From: an uncultured Actinomycetes bacterium
Lineage (GTDB): Bacteria > Actinomycetota > Thermoleophilia > Solirubrobacterales > Thermoleophilaceae
DNA: 18,669 nucleotides
Direction: 5' to 3'
Assembly: GCA_946481495.1 (NCBI GenBank)
Contig: CAMLNW010000018.1
Location: 1-18,669 of the forward strand
Made by a program: the position numbers and the translations under genes. A model generated the notes under the pieces. It searched no databases and was not told the origin of the DNA. It saw only the letters and a program-made list of their open reading frames with translations. This document shows, in pieces, positions 1 through 6,757 of this stretch; position 1 is the first letter of the stretch, and every line of letters starts with the position of its first letter.

Positions 1-33
1 ACAAGGTCAATCGCCGTTTTCTTGGTGAAAGGG

Positions 34-1266
34 CTAAAGGGGCCCGTCGGCTTCATCCAAGCTGGCCACAGCCAAGAAGCATGCGACTGCGCCAGTGAGC
101 ATTACCGCCACACCGATCCCACGTGGCACAGCGCTCTCGGAGATGAAGGTGACCGCGGCGCCCAACGTCGTCACGCCGCCGGCGACGAGCGTCGTGCGCA
201 ACGAGCTGTGGGCAGCCGGATCGGCGTTCGCGGCGGCTTCCTCAGCCGGTCCCGGACCGGGACGCAGACCGGTCGCGGGATCGAAGCGGCCCGAGAGCAC
301 CAGCCGGAACAGATAGATCAGCGACGGAACGAGGATCAGCAGGCCGACCGCGAAGCCGATCAGCACCGCCTCGATCGTCGTGTCGCTCGCCGCGGCCTGA
401 TCGATCGTCAAGCCGGGCAGGATGTACGGCTCCTGGGCGATCCCCCAGCCGGCGACGATCGCCACGACCGCCATGGCGGCCGCGATGCGTGCGGCGCCGT
501 AGCGGCGGTTGACGACCAGCACGAGCGCGGTCACGCCGGCGACCCCCGATGCGAGCAGTGCCACCAGACCGGCGCCGCTGGTCAGGCCGTCGTAGAGATC
601 CGGTGCGTCGGCGTTGAGCACGAACGGGCCGGCGGCGGCGAGTGCGCCGGAAACGAGGCCGGCGATCAGCGCGCGAGCGCGGAAGGACTCCGCGATCTCA
701 GGCGCGTCGATCCGGCGTGCGTCGGCGGCCAGGTAGACAGCGGCGAGATAGGCCGAGGTCGCGACCGCGAGCGCACCGATCAGCAGCGCCGTCGAGTTCG
801 CCCAGCTCGTGATCTCGTCGCCCTGGGCGTTGCCGACCGGGACGCGGCCCGAGGCGATCCCGCCGACGACGAGGCCGAGCGCGAACGGGGTCAGGATCGA
901 CGAGAGCGCGAACAGCAGACTGACCGCACCCTCCTCGCGCGGTGTCGTCGTGCCCGCGCGCAGGGCATATGCGGCGCCGCGCAGGATGATCCCGACGCCC
1001 GCTATGAACAGCGGGATCGTCAGCGTCGAGACGATCGACCCGAACGCCTCCGGGTAGCACGTCCAGGCCATCACCAGCACGAAGATCAGCCAGACGTGGT
1101 TGGCCTCCCAGACCGGGGCCATCGAGCGGTGGGTGTGGTCGCGCAGCGCCTCGCCACGCTTACCGCGCGCTGTCAGCTCCCACAGGCCGGCGCCGAAGTC
1201 GGCGCCGCCGAGCACCGTGTAGGCGGCGAGGCCGACGAGGATCAGGATCGCGGGGATCTCAGCCAA
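34..1266 (-). CDS. cydB: Cytochrome bd-type ubiquinol oxidase subunit II (CydB)
   Basis: This is the second membrane subunit of a bd-type quinol:O2 oxidoreductase, which partners with CydA in the cytoplasmic membrane. The N-terminus carries the family pattern GGADFGAGLWEL, followed by HRSMAPVWEANHVWLIF and then a succession of hydrophobic helices. I chose the TTG start at 1266 because GGAGG lies 8 bases upstream and the start overlaps the cydA stop by 8 bases. GTG at 1275 is an alternative but would sit directly on the Shine-Dalgarno. From TTG the protein is about 410 residues, longer than the roughly 340-380 usual for the family. The excess is a C-terminal stretch (about the last 75 residues) with a polar linker and two more hydrophobic segments. 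It is translationally coupled to cydA. Only 33 bases follow it in the window, and no cydDC gene is visible. Confidence 0.93.
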   Translation of the reverse strand: MAEIPAILILVGLAAYTVLGGADFGAGLWELTARGKRGEALRDHTHRSMAPVWEANHVWLIFVLVMAWTCYPEAFGSIVSTLTIPLFIAGVGIILRGAAYALRAGTTTPREEGAVSLLFALSSILTPFALGLVVGGIASGRVPVGNAQGDEITSWANSTALLIGALAVATSAYLAAVYLAADARRIDAPEIAESFRARALIAGLVSGALAAAGPFVLNADAPDLYDGLTSGAGLVALLASGVAGVTALVLVVNRRYGAARIAAAMAVVAIVAGWGIAQEPYILPGLTIDQAAASDTTIEAVLIGFAVGLLILVPSLIYLFRLVLSGRFDPATGLRPGPGPAEEAAANADPAAHSSLRTTLVAGGVTTLGAAVTFISESAVPRGIGVAVMLTGAVACFLAVASLDEADGPL

Positions 1267-2605
1267 CGCCGCCACCTCCGGAGACCGGCGCCGCGTCCTC
1301 CTCAAGCGGGCGCGCGGCGAGCCGGCGCAGCACCCAGATGGTGCCCGCGAGCACGCTCGCGTAGACGAGCGCCAGCGTCGCGTAGCCGACCGGGATGCCG
1401 CCGGCGCCCGTCACCGCGTCCTCGGTGCGCATCACGCCGTAGACCACCCATGGCTGGCGGCCGACCTCGGTCGTCACCCAGCCGGCGATCAGCGCCACCA
1501 CCGCCAACGGACCGGCGGCGATCGCCGCACGCCAGAACCAGCGCGACTCCGGCAGCCGTCGCCGGCGCACGCGCACATAGAGGAACACCGCCGCCAGCGC
1601 CGCCAACAGGCTGCCGATCGTGACCATCGTCAAGAACGAGGCGCGCACGATCCCGACCGGCGGGCGGTCGTCGGGCGGCACCGAGTCGAGACCGGTCACC
1701 GTCGCGTTCGGGTCGTGGAAGGCGAGCAGCGACAGCATGTCCGGGATCTCGATTCCCGGCGGGATGTCGAACGGGGCGCCTTTCGTCGTCTCCTGCAGGT
1801 CCTCGAACGACGCGAGCTTGATCGGCTGCTCCTCGGCGACCGTACGCGCCGCCCAGTCGCCGGCGATCAGCTGGATCGGCGCGGCGATCGCCGCCGCGGT
1901 CAGCGAGATCGTCAGCGCCGTGCGCACGTAGCGGCTGCGGTTGCCCTTCAGCCACTGCCAGCCGTAGACCGAGCCGAGCAGGAAGCCCGCCACGATGAAG
2001 GCCGCGATGTACATGTGGACCATCTCGTGGGCGAGATACGAGTTGCCAAACAGCGCGCCCCACGGATCGACGTCGACCGCCTCGCCATTCTCCATCCGGA
2101 AGCCGCTCGGGTTGTTCATCCAGGCGTTGACCGCGATCACGAAGAACGACCCGGTGATCCCCGAGACGATCACCGGGATGCCGGTAAGCAGGTGGGTCCG
2201 CGGCGGCAGGCGATCCCAGCCGTAGACGTAGATCGCGATGAAGATCGCCTCGATGAAGAACGAGAAGCCCTCGAGCGTGAACCCGAGACCGAAGACGTCG
2301 CCGAAAGTCGCCATGAAGCCCGGCCAGAGCAGACCGAGCTCGAAGCTGAGGATCGTGCCGCTGACGACGCCGACGGCGAACAGCGCCAGCATGATCTTCG
2401 ACCAGCGCCGGGCGAGCGTGCGGTAGACCGGGTTGCCGGTGCGGTGGTGGCGCCACTCCGCGAAGACGACCAGGGCAGGGAAGGCAACCCCGAAGCAAAC
2501 CAGCGGGATGTGAGCGACGAACGACATCGCCTGCATCTGACGCGCCTCCAGCAGGTACTCCTGCTGGACCGGACCGAACGCGGAGGCGATGAGGTCGAGC
2601 GGCAT
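1259..2605 (-). CDS. cydA: Cytochrome bd-type ubiquinol oxidase subunit I (CydA)
   Basis: This is the haem-bearing, quinol-oxidising subunit of a bd-type terminal oxidase. By alignment from memory with E. coli CydA, His32 (in SFVAHIPLV) fits the high-spin haem ligand, His197 (in EMVHMYIAAF) and Met327 (in SFLTMVTIG) fit the haem b558 ligands, and the acidic GFTLEGFSFFIEAIF segment is the conserved Glu pair. The quinol-site stretch EEQPIKLASFE and the family signature GRQPWVVYGVMRTEDA (382-397) are both present. The periplasmic Q-loop is short, as in cyanide-insensitive (CioA-like) forms. The length of 448 residues is normal. The ATG at 2605 has no clear Shine-Dalgarno; Met24 or Met27 are weaker alternatives. 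It is the first gene of the cydAB unit, and the gap upstream contains a large inverted repeat (2682-2732). Confidence 0.95.
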   Translation of the reverse strand: MPLDLIASAFGPVQQEYLLEARQMQAMSFVAHIPLVCFGVAFPALVVFAEWRHHRTGNPVYRTLARRWSKIMLALFAVGVVSGTILSFELGLLWPGFMATFGDVFGLGFTLEGFSFFIEAIFIAIYVYGWDRLPPRTHLLTGIPVIVSGITGSFFVIAVNAWMNNPSGFRMENGEAVDVDPWGALFGNSYLAHEMVHMYIAAFIVAGFLLGSVYGWQWLKGNRSRYVRTALTISLTAAAIAAPIQLIAGDWAARTVAEEQPIKLASFEDLQETTKGAPFDIPPGIEIPDMLSLLAFHDPNATVTGLDSVPPDDRPPVGIVRASFLTMVTIGSLLAALAAVFLYVRVRRRRLPESRWFWRAAIAAGPLAVVALIAGWVTTEVGRQPWVVYGVMRTEDAVTGAGGIPVGYATLALVYASVLAGTIWVLRRLAARPLEEDAAPVSGGGGVG

Positions 2606-2681
2606 GACGCCAGCCGAGCGTATCGCTGGGGGCGGAGATTCGTCCTAGGGATCGGCGGTGGTGGGCCGCGGGTCCTGTCTC

Positions 2682-2732
2682 CGATTTTGGTTTGCGTGCT
2701 CGGCTGCGCCTGTGCGCGCAAACGCAAAATCG
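2682..2732. repeat. Long imperfect inverted repeat upstream of cydA
   Basis: The left arm CGATTTTGGTTTGCG (2682-2696) pairs with CGCAAACGCAAAATCG (2717-2732) over 15 base pairs with one bulged base, around a 20-base loop. The arms are AT-richer than the surrounding DNA. It lies 77-127 bases upstream of the cydA start, so it could be a 5'UTR hairpin, an operator or a dispersed palindromic element. The rest of the 2606-2832 gap shows no coding sequence. A weak -10-like TACGCT reads on the minus strand about 11 bases before the cydA ATG. Confidence 0.6.
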
Positions 2733-2832
2733 TCGCCACCCGCGGAGCGAGACGTCTACAGCGAGTTACTTCTTCGGGCCGGTTCCTGGGGAGGACGTGG
2801 CTCGTCTGATCGACCAGTTCGTCTGGTGATGG

Positions 2833-2857
2833 CGCGGGCGGCCGGTGGCCGCCCGCG
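2833..2857 (-). terminator. GC-rich hairpin terminator after the Asp-rich protein gene
   Basis: An 11-bp perfect stem (CGCGGGCGGCC / GGCCGCCCGCG) surrounds a 3-base loop and begins about 9 bases beyond the stop codon of the minus-strand gene at 2867. There is no U-tract, which is common for actinobacterial terminators. It separates that gene from cydA on the same strand. Confidence 0.75.
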
Positions 2858-2866
2858 TTGAGTGCG

Positions 2867-3394
2867 TCAGTCGTCGTCTCCGCCACCGCCATGGCCGCTG
2901 TTGTCGTCATCGCCGCCGTGGTCGTCGTCGAAATCGTCGTCTCGGCCACTGTGGCTGCCGCCGTGGCCGCTGTTGTCATTGTCTCCGTGGTCGTCGAAGC
3001 GGTCGTCGTCTCCGCCGCGACCACGGCCTCGGTGGTTGCCGCCGTCGTCGGCCCTGTCGGGTGTCGTGGTGGTGTTGGTGGCGCCGAAGTCGCCGGGGCC
3101 CTGGTCCGGGGTTCCGTCGTCGTCGCTGGTGACGGTTCCGGAGCCGGGGGTTCCGGGCGCGTCGCCGGGACCCTGGTCGGCTGTGCCGTCGTCGTCGCCG
3201 GTGGTGGTTGTGCGCTCGGCGGTGGTCGCGTCCTCAGCCGTGGTGGTGTCGTCGGCGGTTGTCGTGCCCTCGACGGTGTTGGCGGCCGGGGTGCCGATGT
3301 TGGAGTCGGGGACGATCGTCGAGCCGATCGCCACGGCGGCCACCAGGCCGAGGACCGCGAGCGTGAATCCTGTTGCGATGCGCATCCTGCTCAT
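2867..3394 (-). CDS. Membrane-anchored or secreted Asp/Gly/His-rich low-complexity protein
   Basis: I do not recognise a named family. Residues 6-28 form a hydrophobic signal or anchor segment. The rest is predicted to be disordered: a Thr-rich stretch (44-65), a duplicated unit DDDGTxDQGPGD (67-78 and 91-102, 24-residue period), a basic patch HRGRGRGGDDD (121-131), then an Asp/Gly/His tail ending GGGGDDD. About 36 of 175 residues are Asp and six are His, so the tail could bind divalent cations (inference). AAAGGAG sits 7 bases before the ATG at 3394, which supports the start. It is divergent from the response regulator across a 125-base gap with a tandem operator-like repeat. The protein encoded after the kinase has the same plan, including GRGRGGDD, so the two are probably paralogues serving the same signalling system. 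Confidence 0.72.
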   Translation of the reverse strand: MSRMRIATGFTLAVLGLVAAVAIGSTIVPDSNIGTPAANTVEGTTTADDTTTAEDATTAERTTTTGDDDGTADQGPGDAPGTPGSGTVTSDDDGTPDQGPGDFGATNTTTTPDRADDGGNHRGRGRGGDDDRFDDHGDNDNSGHGGSHSGRDDDFDDDHGGDDDNSGHGGGGDDD

Positions 3395-3462
3395 GGGGCT
3401 GCTCCTTTCAATTGGCTTGCATGCAGCGTCGCTGGGAGGCGCCCAACCACCGGCCAGTGGCG

Positions 3463-3484
3463 GGTAAGGAGTCGGTAAGGGATC
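3463..3484. promoter_or_regulatory. Tandem 11-bp direct repeat, likely OmpR-family operator
   Basis: GGTAAGGAGTC (3463-3473) is followed immediately by GGTAAGGGATC (3474-3484), with 9 of 11 positions identical. Contiguous direct repeats with an 11-bp period are the usual binding geometry of OmpR/PhoB-type regulators. The pair is centred about 46 bases upstream of the inferred transcription start of the adjacent response regulator, and also lies in front of the divergent Asp-rich gene. Autoregulation of both is inferred. Confidence 0.6.
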
Positions 3485-3507
3485 GCGGAGCCGCTCTGGA
3501 AGCGGGC

Positions 3508-3522
3508 TACAGTGGAATCGTG
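3508..3522 (+). promoter_or_regulatory. -10 element and leaderless GTG start of the response regulator
   Basis: TACAGT at 3508-3513 is followed by 6 bases and then GTG at 3520. No Shine-Dalgarno is present. Transcription would begin at or next to the start codon. No convincing -35 is seen, consistent with an activator-dependent promoter. Confidence 0.55.
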
Positions 3523-4221
3523 GAACCTGCGGCGGGACGCCCGCGCATCCTGTTCGTGGAGGACGAGCGCTCGATCTCGGAGCCGTTCGCGAAGGCGCTC
3601 GCCCGTGAGGGGTTCGAGCCGGTGACGGCGTTCACGGCGGCTGAGGCGCTGGCGCTCGCCGAGCGGATGGAGTTCGACCTCGTGCTGCTCGACCTCAACC
3701 TGCCGGACGGCGATGGGCGCGACGTCTGCCGCGAGCTGCGGCGCAAGTCCGAGGTGCCGATCGTGATGCTGACCGCGCGCGGAACGGAGATGGACCGCGT
3801 CGTCGGTCTCGAGTTGGGTGCCGACGACTATGTCGTCAAGCCGTTCTCGAGCGCCGAGGTGATCGCGCGGATCCGGGCTGTCCTGCGCCGCGCCGGCAAC
3901 GGCTCGCCGGCGCCGGCAGCTCCGCAGACAATCGGAGCGCTGACGGTCGATCCGGGCGCCCGCCAGGCGTCGCTCGCCGGGACGGAGCTCGACCTGACGC
4001 GGCGCGAGTTCGACCTGCTGGCGCGGCTCGTGCGCGACGCCGGCAACGTCGTGACGCGCGAGGAGCTGCTGTCGAGCGTCTGGGACGAGAACTGGTACGG
4101 CTCGACGAAGACGCTCGATGTCCACATCGGCACGCTGCGGCGCAAGCTCGGCGACGAGGCCGACGACCCGACCTACATTCACACCGTGCGCGGCGTCGGC
4201 TTCCGGATGGCGGCGCCGTGA
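3520..4221 (+). CDS. OmpR/PhoB-family DNA-binding response regulator
   Basis: This is the cytoplasmic output half of a two-component system, 233 residues from the GTG at 3520. The receiver domain (about 9-122) has the acidic pair Glu14-Asp15 (FVEDE), phospho-acceptor Asp58 (LLDLNLPDGDG), Thr85 (MLTARG) and Lys107 (VVKPF). The C-terminal winged helix (about 138-232) has the trans-activation motif LTRREFDLLARLVRDAGNVV and ends with HIGTLRRKLGDE...IHTVRGVGFRM. A start further upstream is open, but it would read through the promoter and operator region, so I prefer GTG 3520. Its stop overlaps the kinase start by 4 bases (GTGA). The regulator probably binds the tandem repeat at 3463-3484 and controls itself and the flanking Asp-rich genes (inference). 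Confidence 0.93.
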   Translation: MEPAAGRPRILFVEDERSISEPFAKALAREGFEPVTAFTAAEALALAERMEFDLVLLDLNLPDGDGRDVCRELRRKSEVPIVMLTARGTEMDRVVGLELGADDYVVKPFSSAEVIARIRAVLRRAGNGSPAPAAPQTIGALTVDPGARQASLAGTELDLTRREFDLLARLVRDAGNVVTREELLSSVWDENWYGSTKTLDVHIGTLRRKLGDEADDPTYIHTVRGVGFRMAAP

Positions 4222-5597
4222 GCCTGCGCACCGGCCTGCTGCTCGCGATGGCCTACGTGCTGCTGCTGGCGATCCTTGCCCTCGGAGTGCCGCTGGCGCT
4301 CAACGTCCGCGACCGCGTCGACTCCGAGGTCCGCTCGCAGGCGCGCAGCCAGGCCGACGTCGTCGCCGCCACGGCATCCGACCTGTTCGGCGACGACAAG
4401 ACTGGGTTGGGCGAGCTCGCGCGCGTCTCCGCGTCGAGCGTGCGCGGGCGGGTCGTGATCGTCGACGGCGGCGGTCAGGTGCTGGCCGACAGTGCGGGTG
4501 CGGCGACGAGCGGAGTCGACTACGGCGACCGGCCTGAGATTGCGGCGGCGCTCGACGGCCAAGCCGTGCAGGAGACACGTCAGAGCGACACGCTCGACGA
4601 GGAGATACTCGCCACGGCGGTCCCGGTGATCGACAATGGCCGGCCGGCGGGGGCGGTGCGCGTGACCCAGAGCGTCGACGCCGTCGGCCGCTCGGTGCGA
4701 CGCTCAATCACCGGCCTCGCCCTGCTCGGCGCTGTCGTGCTGCTGCTCGGGCTGGCTGTCGGCTGGGTTATCGCCCGCCGAATCGCGCGGCCGCTCGACC
4801 GACTCGACGCGACCGCGCGCCAGATCGCCGACGGCGACCTCGAGCGCCGCGCGCCGGTCGAGGGGACCAGTGAGCAGCGCTCGCTCGCACGCTCGTTCAA
4901 CACGATGACCAGCCGTCTGGCGCAGGCGCTTCAGGCGCAACGGCAGTTCGTCGCCGATGCCTCGCATCAGCTGCGCACGCCGCTGACGGGTCTGCGGCTG
5001 CGCTTGGAGGAGGCACGCGCCGAGTCGCGCGATCCGGCCGCCCGCGGGGAGATCGATCACGGCATCGCCGAGGTCGACCGGCTCAGCGCGATGGTCGAGG
5101 AGCTGCTGGTGCTCAGCCGTGCCGGCGAGGCCGATGCGCTGGCCGAGGCTGAGACCGTCGACCTTGGCGAGGCGGCCGATGCCGCACGCCGTCGCTGGGA
5201 GGGGCCCGCACGCGAAGGGGGCGTCGACCTGGCGGTGCGCCACACCAACGGGGCACTGCCGGCGCGTTGCTCGCCGGCCGCACTGGAGCGCGCCGTCGAC
5301 TCGCTGGTCGAGAACGCGATCCGCTACTCGCCCGCCGGTAGCGCGGTCGAGATCGTCGCCGGCGATCGGATCGTCGAGGTGCTCGACCGCGGGCCGGGAC
5401 TGGCGCCGGGCGAGGAGGAGGCGGTGCTGCGGCGCTTCCACCGCGGCTCGGCAGGTCGTCACGGCCCGGCCGGTACCGGCCTCGGGCTGGCGATTGCGCA
5501 AGAGCTGGCGGGGACTTGGGGCGGCGAGCTGAGGATTGTCAACCGTGACGATGGCGACGGCGCGCGAGCCACGCTCACCTGGGGCGACGCGCGATGA
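4218..5597 (+). CDS. Membrane sensor histidine kinase with HAMP domain
   Basis: This is the sensor partner of the response regulator, 459 residues. TM1 (about 5-29) and TM2 (about 164-186) bracket an extracytoplasmic sensor region of about 130 residues. A HAMP domain (187-240) and a HisKA helix with the H-box DASHQLRTPLTGLRLRLE follow; His250 is the phosphorylated residue. The ATPase domain has the N-box DSLVENAIRYSP, G1 DRGPGL and G2 GTGLGLAI. The GTG start overlaps the regulator stop by 4 bases, and its own stop overlaps the next ATG by 4 bases, so the three genes are translationally coupled. The sensor region shows no domain I can name. The acidic, Gly/Asp-rich extracytoplasmic proteins on both sides suggest an envelope, cation or redox signal, which is inference only. 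Confidence 0.93.
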   Translation: MSLRTGLLLAMAYVLLLAILALGVPLALNVRDRVDSEVRSQARSQADVVAATASDLFGDDKTGLGELARVSASSVRGRVVIVDGGGQVLADSAGAATSGVDYGDRPEIAAALDGQAVQETRQSDTLDEEILATAVPVIDNGRPAGAVRVTQSVDAVGRSVRRSITGLALLGAVVLLLGLAVGWVIARRIARPLDRLDATARQIADGDLERRAPVEGTSEQRSLARSFNTMTSRLAQALQAQRQFVADASHQLRTPLTGLRLRLEEARAESRDPAARGEIDHGIAEVDRLSAMVEELLVLSRAGEADALAEAETVDLGEAADAARRRWEGPAREGGVDLAVRHTNGALPARCSPAALERAVDSLVENAIRYSPAGSAVEIVAGDRIVEVLDRGPGLAPGEEEAVLRRFHRGSAGRHGPAGTGLGLAIAQELAGTWGGELRIVNRDDGDGARATLTWGDAR

Positions 5598-6019
5598 GCC
5601 GCCGGACCACGGTCACATGGACTCTGATTGCCCTCGTCGGGTTGGTCGTCGCCGGCGGGGTCTCGATGGGCGTGCGCGCGTTGACGACCGAGGACGTCGG
5701 TTTGACGTCGGAGCCGATCACCGCAGGTGAGGAGCTGGCGCCGCCGGTCGACCGCGCGCAGCAGCGGGCCCGGGCGCGGGAGCGACGTCGGGTAGCGCGC
5801 CGCGCCGCGGCACGGCGCGCTGCCGCGCGGGATGACGCTTCCGGGCCGACCACAGCTCCCCCCGTCGCGCCACCGCCAGTCGTGGACGACGACGGCGGTG
5901 GCGACGACGGAAGCGGGCGGGGGCGTGGTCGCGGACGCGGCGGTGACGACTCCGGACCTGACGATTCCGGATCCTCGGGAGGCTCTGGCTCCGACGACTC
6001 TGGCGGTGACGACGACTAG
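5594..6019 (+). CDS. Small membrane-anchored Arg/Ala- then Asp/Gly-rich protein coupled to the histidine kinase
   Basis: No named family is recognised. Of 141 residues, 9-28 are one hydrophobic segment, 54-79 an Arg/Ala-rich probable helix (ARARERRRVARRAAARRAAA), 85-96 a Pro-rich spacer, and 98-141 an Asp/Gly/Ser-rich tail with GRGRGRGRGGDD and the end SGGDDD. The ATG overlaps the kinase stop in ATGA, so it is made together with the kinase. The plan (MSR start, single N-terminal membrane segment, GRGRGGDD motif, acidic end) matches the divergent protein at 2867-3394, though the middle parts differ. With one membrane anchor and a charged tail, it could be a sensor accessory or cation-binding protein at the cell surface. 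The topology and ligand are guesses. Confidence 0.75.
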   Translation: MSRRTTVTWTLIALVGLVVAGGVSMGVRALTTEDVGLTSEPITAGEELAPPVDRAQQRARARERRRVARRAAARRAAARDDASGPTTAPPVAPPPVVDDDGGGDDGSGRGRGRGRGGDDSGPDDSGSSGGSGSDDSGGDDD

Positions 6020-6218
6020 CGAAAGATCTGTTGCAAACAGAGATGTTTTCGAGGGGTCCCATGTCACAAGTAGCTAACGAAATGCAAGTACCAATCGTTG
6101 GGTCTGGCTCTCGGCTCTAGAGCTTCCCGGGGAGGGGAAGGACGGGCGCGAAGCCGGTGGGGGCGATTGCCGCCCGGAGGAATGGACTCGCAAGAAGCTG
6201 TCCATGGGCGCAGCTCCC
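6020..6218. other. Non-coding gap between convergent genes, rich in short hairpins
   Basis: No credible gene is present. Visible pairings on the plus strand are CTGTT-3-AACAG (near 6028), CTTCCC-6-GGGAAG (6123-6140), GGGCG-5-CGCCC (about 6161-6175) and ATGGAC-12-GTCCAT (6182-6205). AGCTTC (6121-6126) can also pair at a distance with GAAGCT (6194-6199). Some of these may serve as a terminator for the kinase operon. The density is also compatible with a structured RNA, but I could not match it to a known riboswitch or ncRNA family. Confidence 0.35.
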
Positions 6219-6236
6219 GCCGGCGGGCCCGCCGGC
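6219..6236 (-). terminator. Perfect 18-bp palindrome at the end of the marR-type gene
   Basis: GCCGGCGGG / CCCGCCGGC is a perfect palindrome whose last base is shared with the stop codon of the minus-strand MarR gene. It would fold as a strong GC hairpin with a 4-base loop. Without a U-tract it is of the actinobacterial type. Confidence 0.65.
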
Positions 6237-6670
6237 TAGCAGCAGTCGACGGCGCGCCGGAGAACGTCGCGCAGCGTGCGCTTGTCGTCGCGCGAGAGGG
6301 CGGCGATCTGCTCAGGTGGCTCATGCAGGCGCTGGCGCACGCGCTCGCGCATCACGGCGCCTTCGTCGGTCAGCGCAATCAGCTTCACGCGCCGGTCGCC
6401 AGGATTGTCGCGCCGCTGCATCAGCCCGCGCGCCTCGAGCCGGTCGACGATCCCGGTGACGTTCGACGCGTCGCAGAAGAGCGTCTCGGCGAGCGCGCTC
6501 ATCGGCTTGGCGGTGTCGGGCTCGAGCGTGTAGAGCAGCTTCAGCGCCATCGGCGAGAGGTCGAACTCGGCGGCGACGGCGGGGACCCGCGGCGGCTTCT
6601 CGGAGAACACGATCTCGAGGGCCAGGCTCCAAGCCTCGGTGGCGGGGTCGACCCGTGTCGGTGTGCTCAT
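6236..6670 (-). CDS. MarR-family transcriptional regulator
   Basis: This is a dimeric winged-helix repressor of 144 residues, usual for the family. The recognition-helix region is CDASNVTGIVDRLEARGL (about 66-83), followed by the wing RRDNPGDRRVKLIALTDEG (86-104) and a C-terminal dimerisation helix (about 105-142). Cys66 and the terminal Cys143-Cys144 could in principle sense oxidants, but nothing proves it. I chose the ATG at 6670 because an excellent promoter, TTGACT-17-TATGAT, ends 10 bases upstream, which makes upstream in-frame starts untranscribed. The gene is divergent from a DrrA-type ABC exporter and shares with it a 105-base promoter region. By analogy with many MarR-exporter pairs it probably represses both until a toxic ligand binds (inference). 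Confidence 0.88.
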   Translation of the reverse strand: MSTPTRVDPATEAWSLALEIVFSEKPPRVPAVAAEFDLSPMALKLLYTLEPDTAKPMSALAETLFCDASNVTGIVDRLEARGLMQRRDNPGDRRVKLIALTDEGAVMRERVRQRLHEPPEQIAALSRDDKRTLRDVLRRAVDCC

Positions 6671-6680
6671 CGCCGGGCCC

Positions 6681-6709
6681 ATCATATCGAGCGCCGCCAA
6701 GATAGTCAA
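6681..6709 (-). promoter_or_regulatory. Promoter of the marR-type gene
   Basis: On the minus strand TTGACT (6704-6709) is separated by exactly 17 bases from TATGAT (6681-6686). The start codon is 10 bases further, so the leader would be only a few bases. The -35 lies inside one copy of the 23-bp direct repeat. Confidence 0.7.
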
Positions 6710-6757
6710 CGCGCTCAAAGATCGGTAGCTACAAATAGTTGACACGCTCAAGCATCG
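6702..6757. repeat. 23-bp direct repeat, two copies 33 bp apart, probable MarR operator
   Basis: Copies at 6702-6724 and 6735-6757 match at 18 of 23 positions (core ATAGTnnACnCGCTCAA, then ATCG). The 33-bp spacing is about three helical turns. Each copy contains one of the two divergent -35 boxes. An 8-bp palindrome GTAGCTAC (6725-6732) lies between them. Repressor binding here would block both promoters (inference). Confidence 0.6.

Noticed and set aside
22..2809. Very long open frames on the plus strand opposite cydAB
   Set aside because: They are antisense to two clearly recognised genes and encode Arg/Asp/Gln-rich, motif-free proteins, the usual product of reading high-GC genes backwards.
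2867..3320. Tandem GTC/GAC runs as a CRISPR or satellite repeat
   Set aside because: There is no fixed repeat-spacer structure. The runs are Asp and Thr codons in a coding region.
2858..3390. Plus-strand frames of Val/Ser/Pro repeats opposite the Asp-rich gene
   Set aside because: They are the complement of GAC/GGC-rich codon runs. The minus frame has the ribosome binding site, signal segment and terminator.
2867..3394. RTX calcium-binding repeats in the Asp-rich protein
   Set aside because: The GGxGxDxUx nonapeptide periodicity is not present. The tail is irregular Asp/Gly/His low complexity, although cation binding remains possible.
3463..3471. GGTAAGGAG as a Shine-Dalgarno
   Set aside because: No start codon of a credible frame lies 5-10 bases downstream, and the tandem 11-bp duplication points to a protein-binding site.
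3373..3519. Longer start for the response regulator
   Set aside because: It would translate through the operator repeat and the -10 element, and adds about 49 residues with no receiver-domain homology.
6110..6218. Known riboswitch (cobalamin, c-di-GMP or c-di-AMP type) suggested by GGGGAAGG and GCGAAGCC
   Set aside because: The other conserved boxes of these classes are absent, and the element does not lie upstream of a gene; both neighbouring genes end here.
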